A stretch of DNA of 29,015 nt. Origin: Spirogloea muscicola. Its lineage: Eukaryota > Streptophyta > Zygnematophyceae > Spirogloeales > Spirogloeaceae. The notes below the pieces were generated by a model. That model searched no databases. It was given only the letters and a program-made list of their open reading frames with translations, and was not told where the DNA came from. The stretch is taken from positions 41,037 to 70,051 of the forward strand of contig WELB01000237.1 of assembly GCA_009602725.1 (NCBI GenBank), written 5' to 3'. This document shows positions 14,301 to 22,381 of this stretch, one piece after another. The position numbers and the translations under genes are program-made. The first letter of the stretch is position 1. The number at the start of each line of letters is the position of its first letter.

Positions 14301-16647
14301 GGTTGGCAGCACTTCTCTACTTTGTGTGATAGCCTTCGGACTGCACCTAGTGGCAGGCATGACCAGAGATCGAATCTAAATAGAAACACTCTTTAACAGT
14401 ATGTACGTATAGCGTGAGCAAAGTCTACCTCCATTGAGTTGCTTATCAGAGCTTCCAAAGTGAGCTTTGCACTACAGAGGGGATTGTCCACCCCAGAATG
14501 TGTTATCTGCTCACAAAATCATAAATAGGAACTCTAAAGCAGGTATCAGTCATGCTTTGTGAGCCTCAGACATAAGCAGTATCTTAGAAGAAAACATTGG
14601 CAAGCAGCAAGCAGCAGGCAGCATCGAAGGAGAAAAAGTGTAGGGATAGGTTAGGTGGACCACTTCTTGACCTGGAAACTGCTGCAGCTGAGCTTAACGG
14701 GCCACTGTGAATTGCCCTTAGTATCCTCTCCTAGCCTGCTTCTCAAGCACATCTGTAATTCAACCATGAGCAAGACGCAGGTTGCTGACAAGCCCGCTTG
14801 TCTGTGCTCACATCGCATGTTGATTGTTGGAAGTTTGACTTGAATCTGCACATTGAGCAGTCAGGATTTCAGCGGATTACTCAGCCAACGAGCTGAAGCA
14901 CCAGACGTAAATGCAGGGTAAAGGTCATCCATCTGTTGAAGAGAATTTCTTTGGCACTACGCATAAGCTTGAAGCACGAAGAATGGAGCTGTGATGTTGA
15001 GCAGGGCATGTCCACCCTCTGCATGTCAGGTACTTAGGGATGTGGAGCTAAAGGAAACAGCCCACCTGATCAGGCAAGTGAAACTGATGTCTAGCTCTGC
15101 TCTGTCCAGCTTCAGTCGGTTGGCTGTCATTGATTGGCAACTCAGGGATTGGTGGCTTAGGAGCTTTGTTGATAGCTATGTCGAGGAGTCTGTCAGTTGC
15201 TTGCACAATAATGGCTCCGCACTCAACAGCAGCCGTCTGCAGGAGGATGCCTGCATCCCTAGAAAGTGCAAATTTTCAATTGGTGAAATTTAAGATAAAA
15301 TTCATTCTGTACAGCTACTTGATGCAAAGCATGTGAGCTCCTGTGCAACCAAAGTCATAATTTCAAATTCTACTCAGATCTTGATTTTAAGATTAAAGTC
15401 TCTGTCTGTTTGACAAAGTGAAATCAGGGGTGCTCTAATTTACACAAAGCAATTTCTGCAACTGGACCAATAAAATGATTGAACATACTTGTGATGGAAG
15501 AAGCGGAAATCCGTCAACAAGTGCTCAACATCAATAACGTGAAAGTCCGCTTGCGATGGTGGTCGCCAAAGTAGACCTAGAGTCCTCTGCAAAGGCGAAG
15601 CCCGGCGCTCTATGCTCTCTGTGACAGACACTCGAAAGCGCCCAAGCTCCAATTGCACACCAAGGTATGAGGCACCTCCCTCTATGTAGCCGCTAAAGAA
15701 TAGGGATCGTAAGCTCAATGACAGGTCTGGCACCTGGTACCAACTGTTGTGATTGAGTGTCTGTCCGCAATGTTATGCAAGATCCACAACAATCTCAAAA
15801 GCAGCATGCAAGTGATAGCTTAGCACCACATGGAATGGCTTGCAAGTGCACAAAATGGCTTGCAAAGGCTGCACCTGCAAGCTCCTCAGAGTGATGTCAG
15901 CCACATTGAGGGTGAGGACTCGTGCCACAGAGTTCACAAGCCTCCATAATCCTCGACCTGATTTGTTCTGCGTTCTGATCTTCTTCTTTTGATGCTTTTG
16001 CTTGGTTGATGTTGGTCGTGGGCCTTGTAGAACAATGTCAACCTCCAGGAGATGCATGCACAGCTTAGATGGACGAGTCCAGCTGCCAGAGATTGGCTTC
16101 ATGGTATGACCATAGCTGAATCGCACTTCCTTGACCGCCAATGAAGCAATAGCGCCCTGCAAAAGAAAAGGAGCAACACAGCTTCCAGCTGAGGGGCGTA
16201 TCCAGCGGACTTGCCACTCCTTAGCACCATCAGGTGCGTGACGACATTATGGCGTCTATATTACCTTCTTGAATACAACAGTCACGTCCTTCACGCGGAA
16301 AAGGCCGATAAACCGGCAGCGTATGCTGTTCCCTGTCAGCGCACTGATCAGGAGAGCCAGCCCCTTCCCTATGAATCTGCAGTCACCACGTGCACAATCA
16401 GCTTGATTGCAGAAGAGGAGCAGCTATCAGAGGCTCTGAAGCGATCGGAAGGTAGCAGGCAGCTCTTACTGAGCGGCTGGCAGGTCATGAAGCCGCAACG
16501 CAGGCTTGTCAGCCTCCCTTGACGACCAGCTTTCGACAGCGTTCACAGCAAGGATCGAGGGTAGAAGCTAGCTCACCGCACGGCCGTCCAGCTGCCGATG
16601 GCCAGTAGCAGAAAGAGAAGCAGAAGGTGGACAGGGCTTGACGCCAT
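2360..16647 (-). CDS. SABRE/KINKY POLLEN/APT1-like bridge-like lipid transfer protein, 28 exons, about 2,931 aa
   Basis: This family (plant SABRE/KIP, maize APT1, yeast FMP27, animal Hobbit/BLTP2) forms long hydrophobic-groove tubes at ER-plasma membrane contacts. Inferred exons: 16647-16577, 16376-16265, 16156-15875, 15733-15489, 15255-15066, 14845-14672, 14506-14429, 14375-14347, 14253-13893, 13651-11948, 11729-10980, 10716-9619, 9311-8625, 8355-8104, 8033-7914, 7743-7567, 7448-7272, 7024-6906, 6735-6480, 6097-5882, 5648-5509, 5188-5116, 4914-4813, 4579-4379, 4166-3705, 3440-3273, 3038-2722, 2594-2360. All join in frame. An N-terminal hydrophobic anchor (HLLLLFLLLAIGSW) precedes family motifs: EEEPIQ-GWLDQHHRLLKKE (about 1080), RSLPWWDLMRYY (about 1436), GRFLLAAASGRVLARSF (about 2052), EVVPDGIEAVELAKI, MLLSAWNPPQEW, HIIWGVLKSVAGMQ (near 2745). 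Plant SABRE is about 2,600 residues, so this copy is slightly longer. Exons 8-9 are least certain; the rest are strongly supported by family order. Confidence 0.93.
7772..7869. repeat. 49-bp tandem duplication in an intron of the SABRE-like gene
   Basis: Two adjacent copies of a 49-base unit (7772-7820 and 7821-7869) differ at about five positions. Each begins catagcat, contains tcatttgatacttcttggt and ends atg. The duplication lies in the intron between the exon that ends FNLQSPN and the exon that starts GRFLLAA, so it does not change the protein. It looks like a local replication-slippage duplication. Confidence 0.85.
16577..16647 (-). other. First coding exon of the SABRE-like gene: N-terminal membrane anchor
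   Basis: This exon is too short to stand out as an open frame. It starts at the ATG at 16647 and encodes MASSPVHLLLLFLLLAIGSW followed by TAV and two bases of an Arg codon, then a GTGAGC donor. The next exon (16376-16265) continues FIGKGLALLISALTG and CRFIGLFRVKDVTVVFKK. The order, a short hydrophobic helix followed by a basic segment and a beta strand, is typical of the N-terminus of this family, where the helix anchors the protein in the ER. I chose this ATG because it directly precedes the helix and the phase matches the next exon. Confidence 0.8.
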
Positions 16648-16743
16648 GAGGTGTACTTGCCACATCGCAGCAGCGACACTCCCTCAGCAGCGCAGGCTGG
16701 GACATGTGCCGCAAATTCAGGGCCTGCATGTCAAACCTGCGGC

Positions 16744-16955
16744 ATGATCGTCGGGCCGGCCGGACTGCCTTCTCAGGCAGGCCGTCCGGGCGCGCTTCAT
16801 CGCAGTCAATTGAGCGGGCCCTGCCCGCTCAATCGAAGCCGAAGCCGTCACTACACGGAGCTTGGCTTTGCCGCGACAGCGGCCCTGGCCGGCAGCCGCG
16901 CCAGTAGCTCCTGGCACAGCTCGCTGGCGGGCGCCGAGACCTTCGCCATCGCCGG
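16744..16955 (+). CDS. Possible first exon of an unidentified gene divergent from the SABRE-like gene
   Basis: An open frame from an ATG at 16744 encodes about 70 residues that start MIVGPAGLPSQ, are rich in Ser, Arg and Ala, and end SSLAGAETFAIAG at a strong GTGAGT donor (GT at 16956). The composition resembles an organelle-targeting peptide. The frame is open further upstream from a GTG at 16651, but no other ATG lies in it. I could not find the following exon with confidence. It might belong to the gene at 19.0-21.6 kb across a repeat-bearing intron, or the frame may be chance in GC-rich DNA. The start would lie only about 96 bases from the start of the SABRE-like gene on the other strand. 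Confidence 0.25.
16754..16790. repeat. GC-rich inverted repeat (interrupted hairpin)
   Basis: CCGGAC and GTCCGG form an outer 6-bp stem, and TGCCT with AGGCA an inner 5-bp stem around a ttctc loop; a ggcc insertion interrupts the right arm. It lies just upstream of the SABRE-like gene and inside the doubtful divergent exon. I cannot assign a role. Confidence 0.5.
16809..16833. repeat. Perfect 10-bp-stem hairpin
   Basis: ATTGAGCGGG and CCCGCTCAAT are exact reverse complements separated by the five bases ccctg. The element lies about 165 bases upstream of the SABRE-like start codon, next to another inverted repeat. It could form a stem-loop in RNA or a cruciform in DNA. No binding site that I know matches it. 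Confidence 0.7.
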
Positions 16956-17204
16956 GTGAGTCGCGGCACCAGCAACGGTCAAGCAGCGGCCCGCGGAGGC
17001 GCCTGCGGGCGGCGTCGGGACTGGCGACCTGCTGCACCGCCGTGGCCAGGACTCCGGTCGTCGTCCGGGCGGTTGGGTTTGGCGGGGGTGGTGTTGGGTT
17101 AGTGTTTGGAGACGCCCCCACCGAAGCCTTTCCAAAAGGTCTTTTGTACTGTACAATCCTTGGGGCTGGCCTCTCAATGCCGTTGCCTTACTACACTGGA
17201 AGAA

Positions 17205-17420
17205 GTGGCTCTCCCAATGAGGGAAGAAGTGGCACTCCCAATGGGAGTACCACTTCTCTCAATGAAAGAAGTGGCACTCCCAATGGGGGCAAGGGCTGCG
17301 AAAAGCCAGCCCGAAAAGAATGGACAAAGGTTCGAAGGGGCCAAATGACGGAGGGGCCTAATGCGCTAAGCAGCTACGAAGAAAGAAGGGGCCTGAAGAT
17401 GCTATGTCAGAACGGTGGGA
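17205..17420 (-). mobile_element. Interspersed repeat family, reverse-oriented diverged copy
   Basis: This stretch contains several copies of a roughly 20-base unit (agaagtggcactcccaatgg at 17201, 17225 and 17267) and then sequence matching the reverse complement of the copy at 17606-17815: the ccagccc palindrome arm, a gaatggacaaa segment, a ggggcc segment and gcgctaagcagcta. It forms one arm of an inverted arrangement with the 17.6-kb copy. I see no transposase and no target-site duplication, so the class is unknown; a non-autonomous element is the best guess. Confidence 0.5.
17225..17257. repeat. 33-nt near-perfect palindrome
   Basis: The sequence reads agaagtgg-c-actccca-a-tgggagt-a-ccacttct. 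It is a 16-pair stem with one mismatch and a one-base centre, and it lies within the short repeat units of the 17.2-kb element. It would extrude readily as a cruciform or form a strong RNA hairpin. Confidence 0.85.
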
Positions 17421-17472
17421 GGATGGACGACTCGTTAGTCACGAGTGAGGAGCCTCAAATCCGACAGACTAG

Positions 17473-17670
17473 CTGCCGGACTTTCCTGCAGCAGGGTCGC
17501 TGGCGCAATTGTATCGCATGCGCCTGGCCGTCTCGCTGCAGCGGTCGATGGCCCGTGCGCTGCACCTTCGTGCCGGCCGGGCTCTTGCTGCTGCCTCTGG
17601 CTCGGGCCAGGGGACCCACTTTCAGGACCCTAGCCTCTCTGATTTGCGGCTGCTTAGCAGGGGTTACTGA
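17473..17670 (+). pseudogene. Repeat-borne open reading frame fragment, copy A
   Basis: The frame encodes LPDFPAAGSLAQLYRMRLAV, then SLQRSMARALHLRAGRALAA, then ASGSGQGTHFQDPSLSDLRL and LSRGY before a TGA at 17668-17670. The same protein pattern occurs on the opposite strand at 17746-18093 and, as C-terminal fragments, at 28.6 and 28.9 kb. I do not recognise the family. No start codon is obvious, so this is probably a 3' fragment of a gene carried by the repeat. The coding match between copies is discussed under findings. Confidence 0.5.
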
Positions 17671-17815
17671 GTGATTTGTAGCTGCTTTCTTTCTTGTGTG
17701 CTTTGTTTTCTTAGCGCTTCCTCTGGCCCCCTTCTCGTAATTTGTTCATTCTTTTTTGGGCTGGCTTTTCCAGCCCCTATACTCAATGGGCGAGCCCTTC
17801 TTCTTCGGAAAACAA
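17606..17815 (+). mobile_element. Interspersed repeat family, forward copy
   Basis: The roughly 210-base unit runs from ggccaggggaccca through a ggctgcttagcaggggttac block and a cctctggccccct block, to ttgttcattct, a gggctggcttttccagccc palindrome and tcaatgggcgagccctt. The same blocks in the same order recur at 28642-28905, with an extra stretch of about 75 bases, and a third copy starts at 28917. Reverse-oriented relatives lie at 17205-17420 and 18186-18370. The 5' part of the unit overlaps the end of reading-frame copy A. Confidence 0.65.
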
Positions 17816-18093
17816 TCCCCCTGACGAAAGCCGGAGGCCGCAGCGAGAGCACGGCCAGCACGCAGATGCAAGACGTGGGCCATGGACCGCTGAAGGGAGA
17901 TTGACAAACACATGCGATAGACTTCGGCCCACGCGCCAGCAGCGTTGAAGTCAGCCGGCTCATCTCTCTTGCGGGACACAGCGCGCCGCACAAGCCTGGC
18001 CAGCAGGTCGAGCCACTGGGACCGAGAGCCCCTTGCACGTCCACGGCCAAAGCCGGAAGAGCTGTTTCTTTTGTTGCGAGCTTCGACTATCAC
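17746..18093 (-). CDS. Repeat-borne unidentified protein, copy B
   Basis: From an ATG at 18093 the frame encodes about 115 residues: a basic, Gly/Arg/Ser-rich start (SSGFGRGRARGSRSQW), then WLDLLARLVRRAVSRKRDEP, then ADFNAAGAWAEVYRMCLSIS, LQRSMAHVLHLRAGRALAAA and SGFRQG, after which it runs into repeat sequence (CFPKKKGSPIEYRGWKSQ). The core from ADFNAAG to AAASG is homologous to copy A on the other strand. The helical, Arg/Leu-rich core gives no function that I recognise. It may be a fragment of a mobile-element gene or of a duplicated host gene. The C-terminal continuation (SDLRLLSRGY in the other copies) is missing here. Confidence 0.4.
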   Translation of the reverse strand: MIVEARNKRNSSSGFGRGRARGSRSQWLDLLARLVRRAVSRKRDEPADFNAAGAWAEVYRMCLSISLQRSMAHVLHLRAGRALAAASGFRQGDCFPKKKGSPIEYRGWKSQPKKE

Positions 18094-18185
18094 ACTGTCA
18101 CCTTAGCACCCCTTTGCATAGGGCTTCGATTCAAGTAGGCCCCCACTTCCTGGAAGGAACAGCGCTTCCAAATTGACTGGTGGCT

Positions 18186-18370
18186 ATGAAAGAATTGCTC
18201 GCTCAAAGAGAAGAGGGGCTGGCAAAGCCAGCCGAAAAAGAATGGACAAAATCCAAAGAGCCAAAAGAGGTGCCGCAAAGAAAGGCTACACAGCTAGACA
18301 CGAGACGACGCTGTGAGAGGCCAGCCCAAAGGAATAGACAAGGTCTGAAGGGGCCGGATGGCCCACTTCT
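18186..18370 (-). mobile_element. Interspersed repeat family, second reverse-oriented copy
   Basis: The stretch aligns with the reverse complement of the 17.6-kb copy: a gctcgctcaaag segment, an aggggctggcaaagccagcc palindrome, gaaaaagaatggacaaa, and a second, shorter ccagcccaaaggaatagaca block followed by gaaggggcc. It is more diverged than the two forward copies. Together the copies give a minus-plus-minus order over 1.2 kb. Confidence 0.5.
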
Positions 18371-18837
18371 GCACTAGCTTTGCTGAACAGTGCATTGGCT
18401 TAATCCGCCTCCCTTGCGATTTCCGCGCACAATGGGCTTTCTTCTGGGGTGGCTCGCGCAACGACGACGCGCGACGTGCGTGTCCTGATGGAGCAGTAGG
18501 GTTTGGGCGTGCTGTGCGCTTGAGATGAATCGAGGCCAAGCCGATCTTTGTTTTGCTAATCATGCTTCTACAAACTATCATCTTTCTTTAAGGAAACATC
18601 TCTTGTCATCTTGTGCTTCCTCACTACCCCGTTACCAGGACATATGGAAGGCTAGGAAATGGCCTCCCTTTCAATTTCATGCGCACCGTGCGCCTTCTCT
18701 CTGCCGCGCAACGAGAACTCTGGCTTGTCAACTGCCGTCCGGTATTCAGACATCACTTAGCGACCTATACGTGCTGCCTCGTGGTTCTTAAGTAAGTCAG
18801 CTTGACAGCAGGTGACGTACACCTGTCAACGTGCTTG

Positions 18838-18877
18838 CCCTTTGTACTTATTAGCCACCCTTTGCACTTATTAGCCA
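18838..18877. repeat. Two 20-bp tandem direct repeats
   Basis: ccctttgtacttattagcca is followed directly by a second copy with one change (t to c at the eighth base). They lie in otherwise featureless sequence between the repeat cluster and the gene at 19 kb. No function is evident. Confidence 0.85.
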
Positions 18878-19080
18878 CGCAGGCCCTCCATCACTCAAGA
18901 CACAGACACACTCCATTCCTGGAGTGTGTTAAGGTTTAGAAACACTAAACCCCACCCCCTTTGAAAGAGCTCAGGTCGTTTTAATTCCTGGGCCGGCGCG
19001 GCAAAAGGAGCGCGGGCTGCGCCGCGGGGTTTGAAGTTTCGAACTCTCGCCGCCTCGAGGCAGGCAGCCCGCCGCCGCGC

Positions 19081-21592
19081 CGGCAGCCCGGCGCCTCCGG
19101 CGGCNTCTGCGCCGCCGCCAAGGTCAGCGGCGGCAGAGGCGCCGCCGCCGCCGCCGCCGTCGTGAGTTGCGGCATCTGCGGCGGCGGCAGCGCCATCGCG
19201 GGAGCTTCCTGACGCGCCGGCCCTCCTCGGCCTCTGCCGCGCAGGCGTCGAGGGCGATCCGCAGCCTGGAGGCCATCCTGGACGAGTTCATCGCGCTCAA
19301 GGGCCGCGAGAGCTGGGTGCACGACGAGCTGCGGCGCTCCGAGCAGCTCGCGCGCTCCGTCGGCGCCGCGCTGGACGGCTTCCGGCAGCGCGGCGGCACC
19401 GCTGCTCTCGGTGAGGCGGCTGAGGCGCAGCGGTCTGCGCAGAGCTCCTCAGTCGACGGCGAAGCTTCGCAGCCGCATGCTTGCTCGTGGGCCACGGCTT
19501 TTGGCTCCACTATTTAGGCCAAGGACGGAGTCGAACCCTCATCTGTGGATCCGCAAACCAACACCTTACCTTCATGTTACTTAGCAATTAGACAACGAAT
19601 GATCTTTTGGCTCTACTTAAGATCGTTCACATTGTGCGACTGCACAATTGCCGCGAGCTAATGGTGCACATAATAGCATCTATTACACAAATTGAGTTGG
19701 TCTGCTTCTCATGCAGCTCCAGGGCCGCACGTCAAGGCCAAGGCTGCGGACGTCGTGGAGCCCATGCCGGCAGCGGCGCCCGCCCAGCACGCCACCGCCA
19801 AGGCCGGGAGGAGGGCCAGGGCGTGGCACGGCGCAGCCGGTCCTCACCGCAAGGAGAATTGCGGCCAGGCCAAGCGAAATACAGTTGGGCCAGTGCACTC
19901 CAGCTCGCCCTCCTATGCTGTTGTCACGCAAGAGGGCGCGGCAGCGGCGCGCGTGGCTGGGGGCGCCGGCGGTGGCGGCAATGGCGTCGTGCCGCCTGCC
20001 GACGAGGGTATCGAGGGCCCCAGGCAAGCGGGGATCCTGGCGACGCCAGCTGCGGCGCTGGGAGCGCCGTGCCCGCAGCTGCACCGGAACCTCTTCCCCG
20101 CCAGCGTCAGGCTTGCGGCGTCTCCTCCCTCCTCCGCCAGTGCGTTCCGGCTGCCTCCTGGCCATCGTCTGTCGGTGCTCGTCGCTGAGCAGCTCCGGAT
20201 GCGGGAGCCCTCTCCTTGCGCAGGGTAGGGGATTGTACGTTCTACAGCTGATACTTGGGCTGTGTCGCAGCCTCTCCAGTAACTGGCGACGCCACCACGG
20301 TCCTGGGACATGCCAGATAGGCCTCCCCGCTGCCGTCCAAGTCGCCGAACCAGCAGGCGCAGCAACCTGGGTCCTCTGGACACAGCCCACAAGTCTCGCA
20401 GGACTGCCGGACCTTGAGCGAGCACCACTCGAGTCCCAAGGACTGGCGGTGTACGTCCGTGGCACCCACTTCCGGCGAAGCGCTCGAGGCCTTGCCATTC
20501 TCGGACGCTTCGTGCCTTCAGGCGCTCTCCCCCATCACCAAGAGCTCGCTGCGACACGATGGTCCGGTGGCCCGGTCGCCGAGTAGCGCCCGTAAGAGGT
20601 CCAACCCCAAGAAGCGGATGCGCACGATCAGCGGCCATTCTCCAGGTTATTTCCGACATCCACGCAGCCCTTTGTAAGCCCTTCGCTGTGCAGCGCACAG
20701 TAAGTCTCACAGCTGAGTGCTTGCGGAATGATTCTGTAAGCCATGTTATCGCTGAGATCCCATCGAAGTACTTCTGCTGCCGGACCAAGCCGTCAGACAA
20801 CCCCCTCATGCTCCATGGCGACGTATGCATGTTGTACCTGAACCTGCTAAAACGCGCACCTTTGGTGAGTACGAGATCGTCTTAGACTGAAGCTTCATCT
20901 TTCTGTGACTCTGATGCAGCGGCAAAGGGCGCAAAGCAAGGCCATGAGGCCCCGCCGCCACATGACGGCCTTTTTACTCGCAGTTCGGCCAAGCCCAGAC
21001 TGTCCGGAGCTGCAGTGAAGGACAGCAACTCAAGTGACAGACTTCCATGGCAAGATGCACTAGCCCAGCCGTCAGCCATTGGCGACAAGGAGGCCGAGCT
21101 GCCCCTTGCTGCTGGAGACCCAGCCCTTGATGACTGCAGCTTTGAGGAGCCGCTTGACGAGGCCAGCTTCCGGGCCATGGTGAGCGACATGTTTGCGAGC
21201 GACATGGACCTGCCCGGGATGATCGCCGAGGCGATCAACTCGGCTTCAAGCAGAGGCCCTTGCCAGGAGGAATTCAATGGCAGGTACAATTATTATTTTC
21301 CGCTTCTCAGCATGTCATCCAGCAGCAAAGCTTTAGAAGATACTGAGAAATGTTTGCCAAGATGAAGCCAATATCTTCCTGACGAGAATCGTCTCATAGT
21401 GCCAGGCATGAGGCAATGGCCAAGGTCAGTCTGGAACCGAAGGGAATTGTGGGCGACCTAGCCGTTGACGACATACTAGATGCTATCTCAACCGACACTC
21501 ATATGGCCGAGCTTCTGGAGGCACTCGCCTGCAAGCCAGTCCTCCCTGCCGGAGAGCAGCCACACGAGCTGCTGTGCTCCATACAGTGCTGA
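19081..21592 (+). CDS. Unrecognised Ser/Ala-rich multi-exon protein (5' end unresolved)
   Basis: I do not recognise this protein. Inferred exons: up to 19161 (start unknown, Ala/Gly-rich, GTGAGT donor), 19245-19410, 19717-20224, about 20386-20645, 20920-21283, 21406-21592. The junctions checked are in phase, giving at least about 495 residues. An early segment (AIRSLEAILDEFIALKGRES and WVHDELRRSEQLARSVGAAL) is amphipathic and may form a coiled coil. The middle is Ala/Pro/Ser-rich, then comes a basic stretch (ARKRSNPKKRMRTI) that could be a nuclear localisation signal. The C-terminal third is acidic (SFEEPLDEASFRAMVSDMFA, LAVDDILDAISTDTHMAELL) and ends HELLCSIQC. No ATG lies in frame in the first GC-rich exon, so a further 5' exon must exist. 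The third acceptor (20321 or 20386) is uncertain. Base 19105 is an N. Confidence 0.55.
19516..19586 (-). tRNA. Degenerate tRNA-Cys-like sequence of mitochondrial type
   Basis: Read on the minus strand, the sequence contains GCTAAGTAACATG near its 5' end and GGTTCGACTCCGTCCTTGGCC at its 3' end. From memory these match plant mitochondrial trnC(GCA), which begins GGCTAGGTAACATAATGG and ends GGTTCGACCCCGTCCTTGGCC, and the length of 71 bases fits. The anticodon region (GGTTTGCGGATCC) differs from the expected GGATTGCAAATCC, so the anticodon stem pairs poorly and the GCA anticodon appears to read GCG. I therefore take it as a relic of mitochondrial DNA in an intron of the plus-strand gene rather than a working tRNA. 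Confidence 0.5.
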
Positions 21593-21618
21593 TGAATGTG
21601 CTGGAGCACAGCTGACAC

Positions 21619-21623
21619 TGTAA
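21619..21623 (+). promoter_or_regulatory. TGTAA polyadenylation element
   Basis: TGTAA lies 27 bases after the stop codon of the 19-21.6-kb gene. TGTAA is the usual polyadenylation signal in chlorophyte green algae, normally a short distance upstream of the cleavage site. It supports both the end of this gene and a green-algal origin. Confidence 0.5.
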
Positions 21624-22381
21624 TGGCTGTTGTAGGCCACTTTTACTGTGCATATACTATACAAACTACATCTCTGCGTGTCATTTCATGCTGATAGCAA
21701 TTTTTGGCTGAGGCTCACACATCAAAGTCTTTGGGTTGCATCATGCTTGTTGCCCAGCATTCTCGTGTGTCCGACCAGCTACAAGCGACATTCAACGTGT
21801 TGCAAACGCCTATCAAAGATGAGCAGTAGGATAGCAAAGCGAGCCCAGAGCACCGCTGCTCAAGTAGATACTGGACTTATGAGGCCGCCTGTAGTGCGGG
21901 GTAAAGATTCGCATTTCAGGTCCCAGGATCTGGGACAGCGTTCCTGACAGTGGTACAGAGATGGTTGCCATCCCATGTCGCCCAAAAGCCTTGCGGCTGC
22001 TCAATTGCAGGCGAGTACCCTGCGCTTCATTCGACCTGACTAAAGTTGCACATCGACTTGTAGTGCACCTCAATCTGGGGTACTCCTGTCAATCTGATGG
22101 CAGCACTGTATCAACTACATGCCAGGCAACTCTTCTGACTGCAAGAAGTAGATTGCTTCCCTACATGCCAGCTTTGGCTACTCTACCAGCAACTAGCTGT
22201 TGCTGTAGCAATCTTTGCTCAACGACCAGGCCACAGTGCTTCTTTCCTCGACTGTGGACACTAAGCTGCAAGTCCAGAGGACAGTGCATAGAAGCACCAG
22301 CATTTACGGAGAGAATTTGCCCACTGCAGTACGGGAAGGATCACAGTGAGGGAGCTCAAAATCAGTGTGTGGGGTTGTCCA
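21624..22381. other. Convergent intergenic region
   Basis: The region lies between the stop of the plus-strand gene (21592) and the stop of the minus-strand LysM-M23 gene (22382). I see no gene, RNA or repeat here. No TGTAA element is visible on the minus strand near the 22382 stop. Confidence 0.5.

Noticed and set aside
17201-17288. CRISPR-like array of 20-base repeats
   Set aside because: Only three forward copies and one reverse copy occur, spacing is irregular, and the setting is a eukaryotic repeat cluster.
16862-17674. 270-codon plus-strand open frame
   Set aside because: It runs across a strong GTGAGT donor and then through the interspersed repeats, and in its last part it uses a different frame from the conserved repeat-borne protein. 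Its length is explained by high GC content.
19516-19586. Functional nuclear tRNA gene
   Set aside because: The anticodon stem does not pair well, and the sequence resembles mitochondrial trnC rather than a nuclear tRNA-Cys. Kept only as a relic.
19683-20830. Long minus-strand frames in the 19.7-20.8-kb region
   Set aside because: They are antisense to exons that join in phase on the plus strand; their translations are Arg/Gly-rich without a domain.
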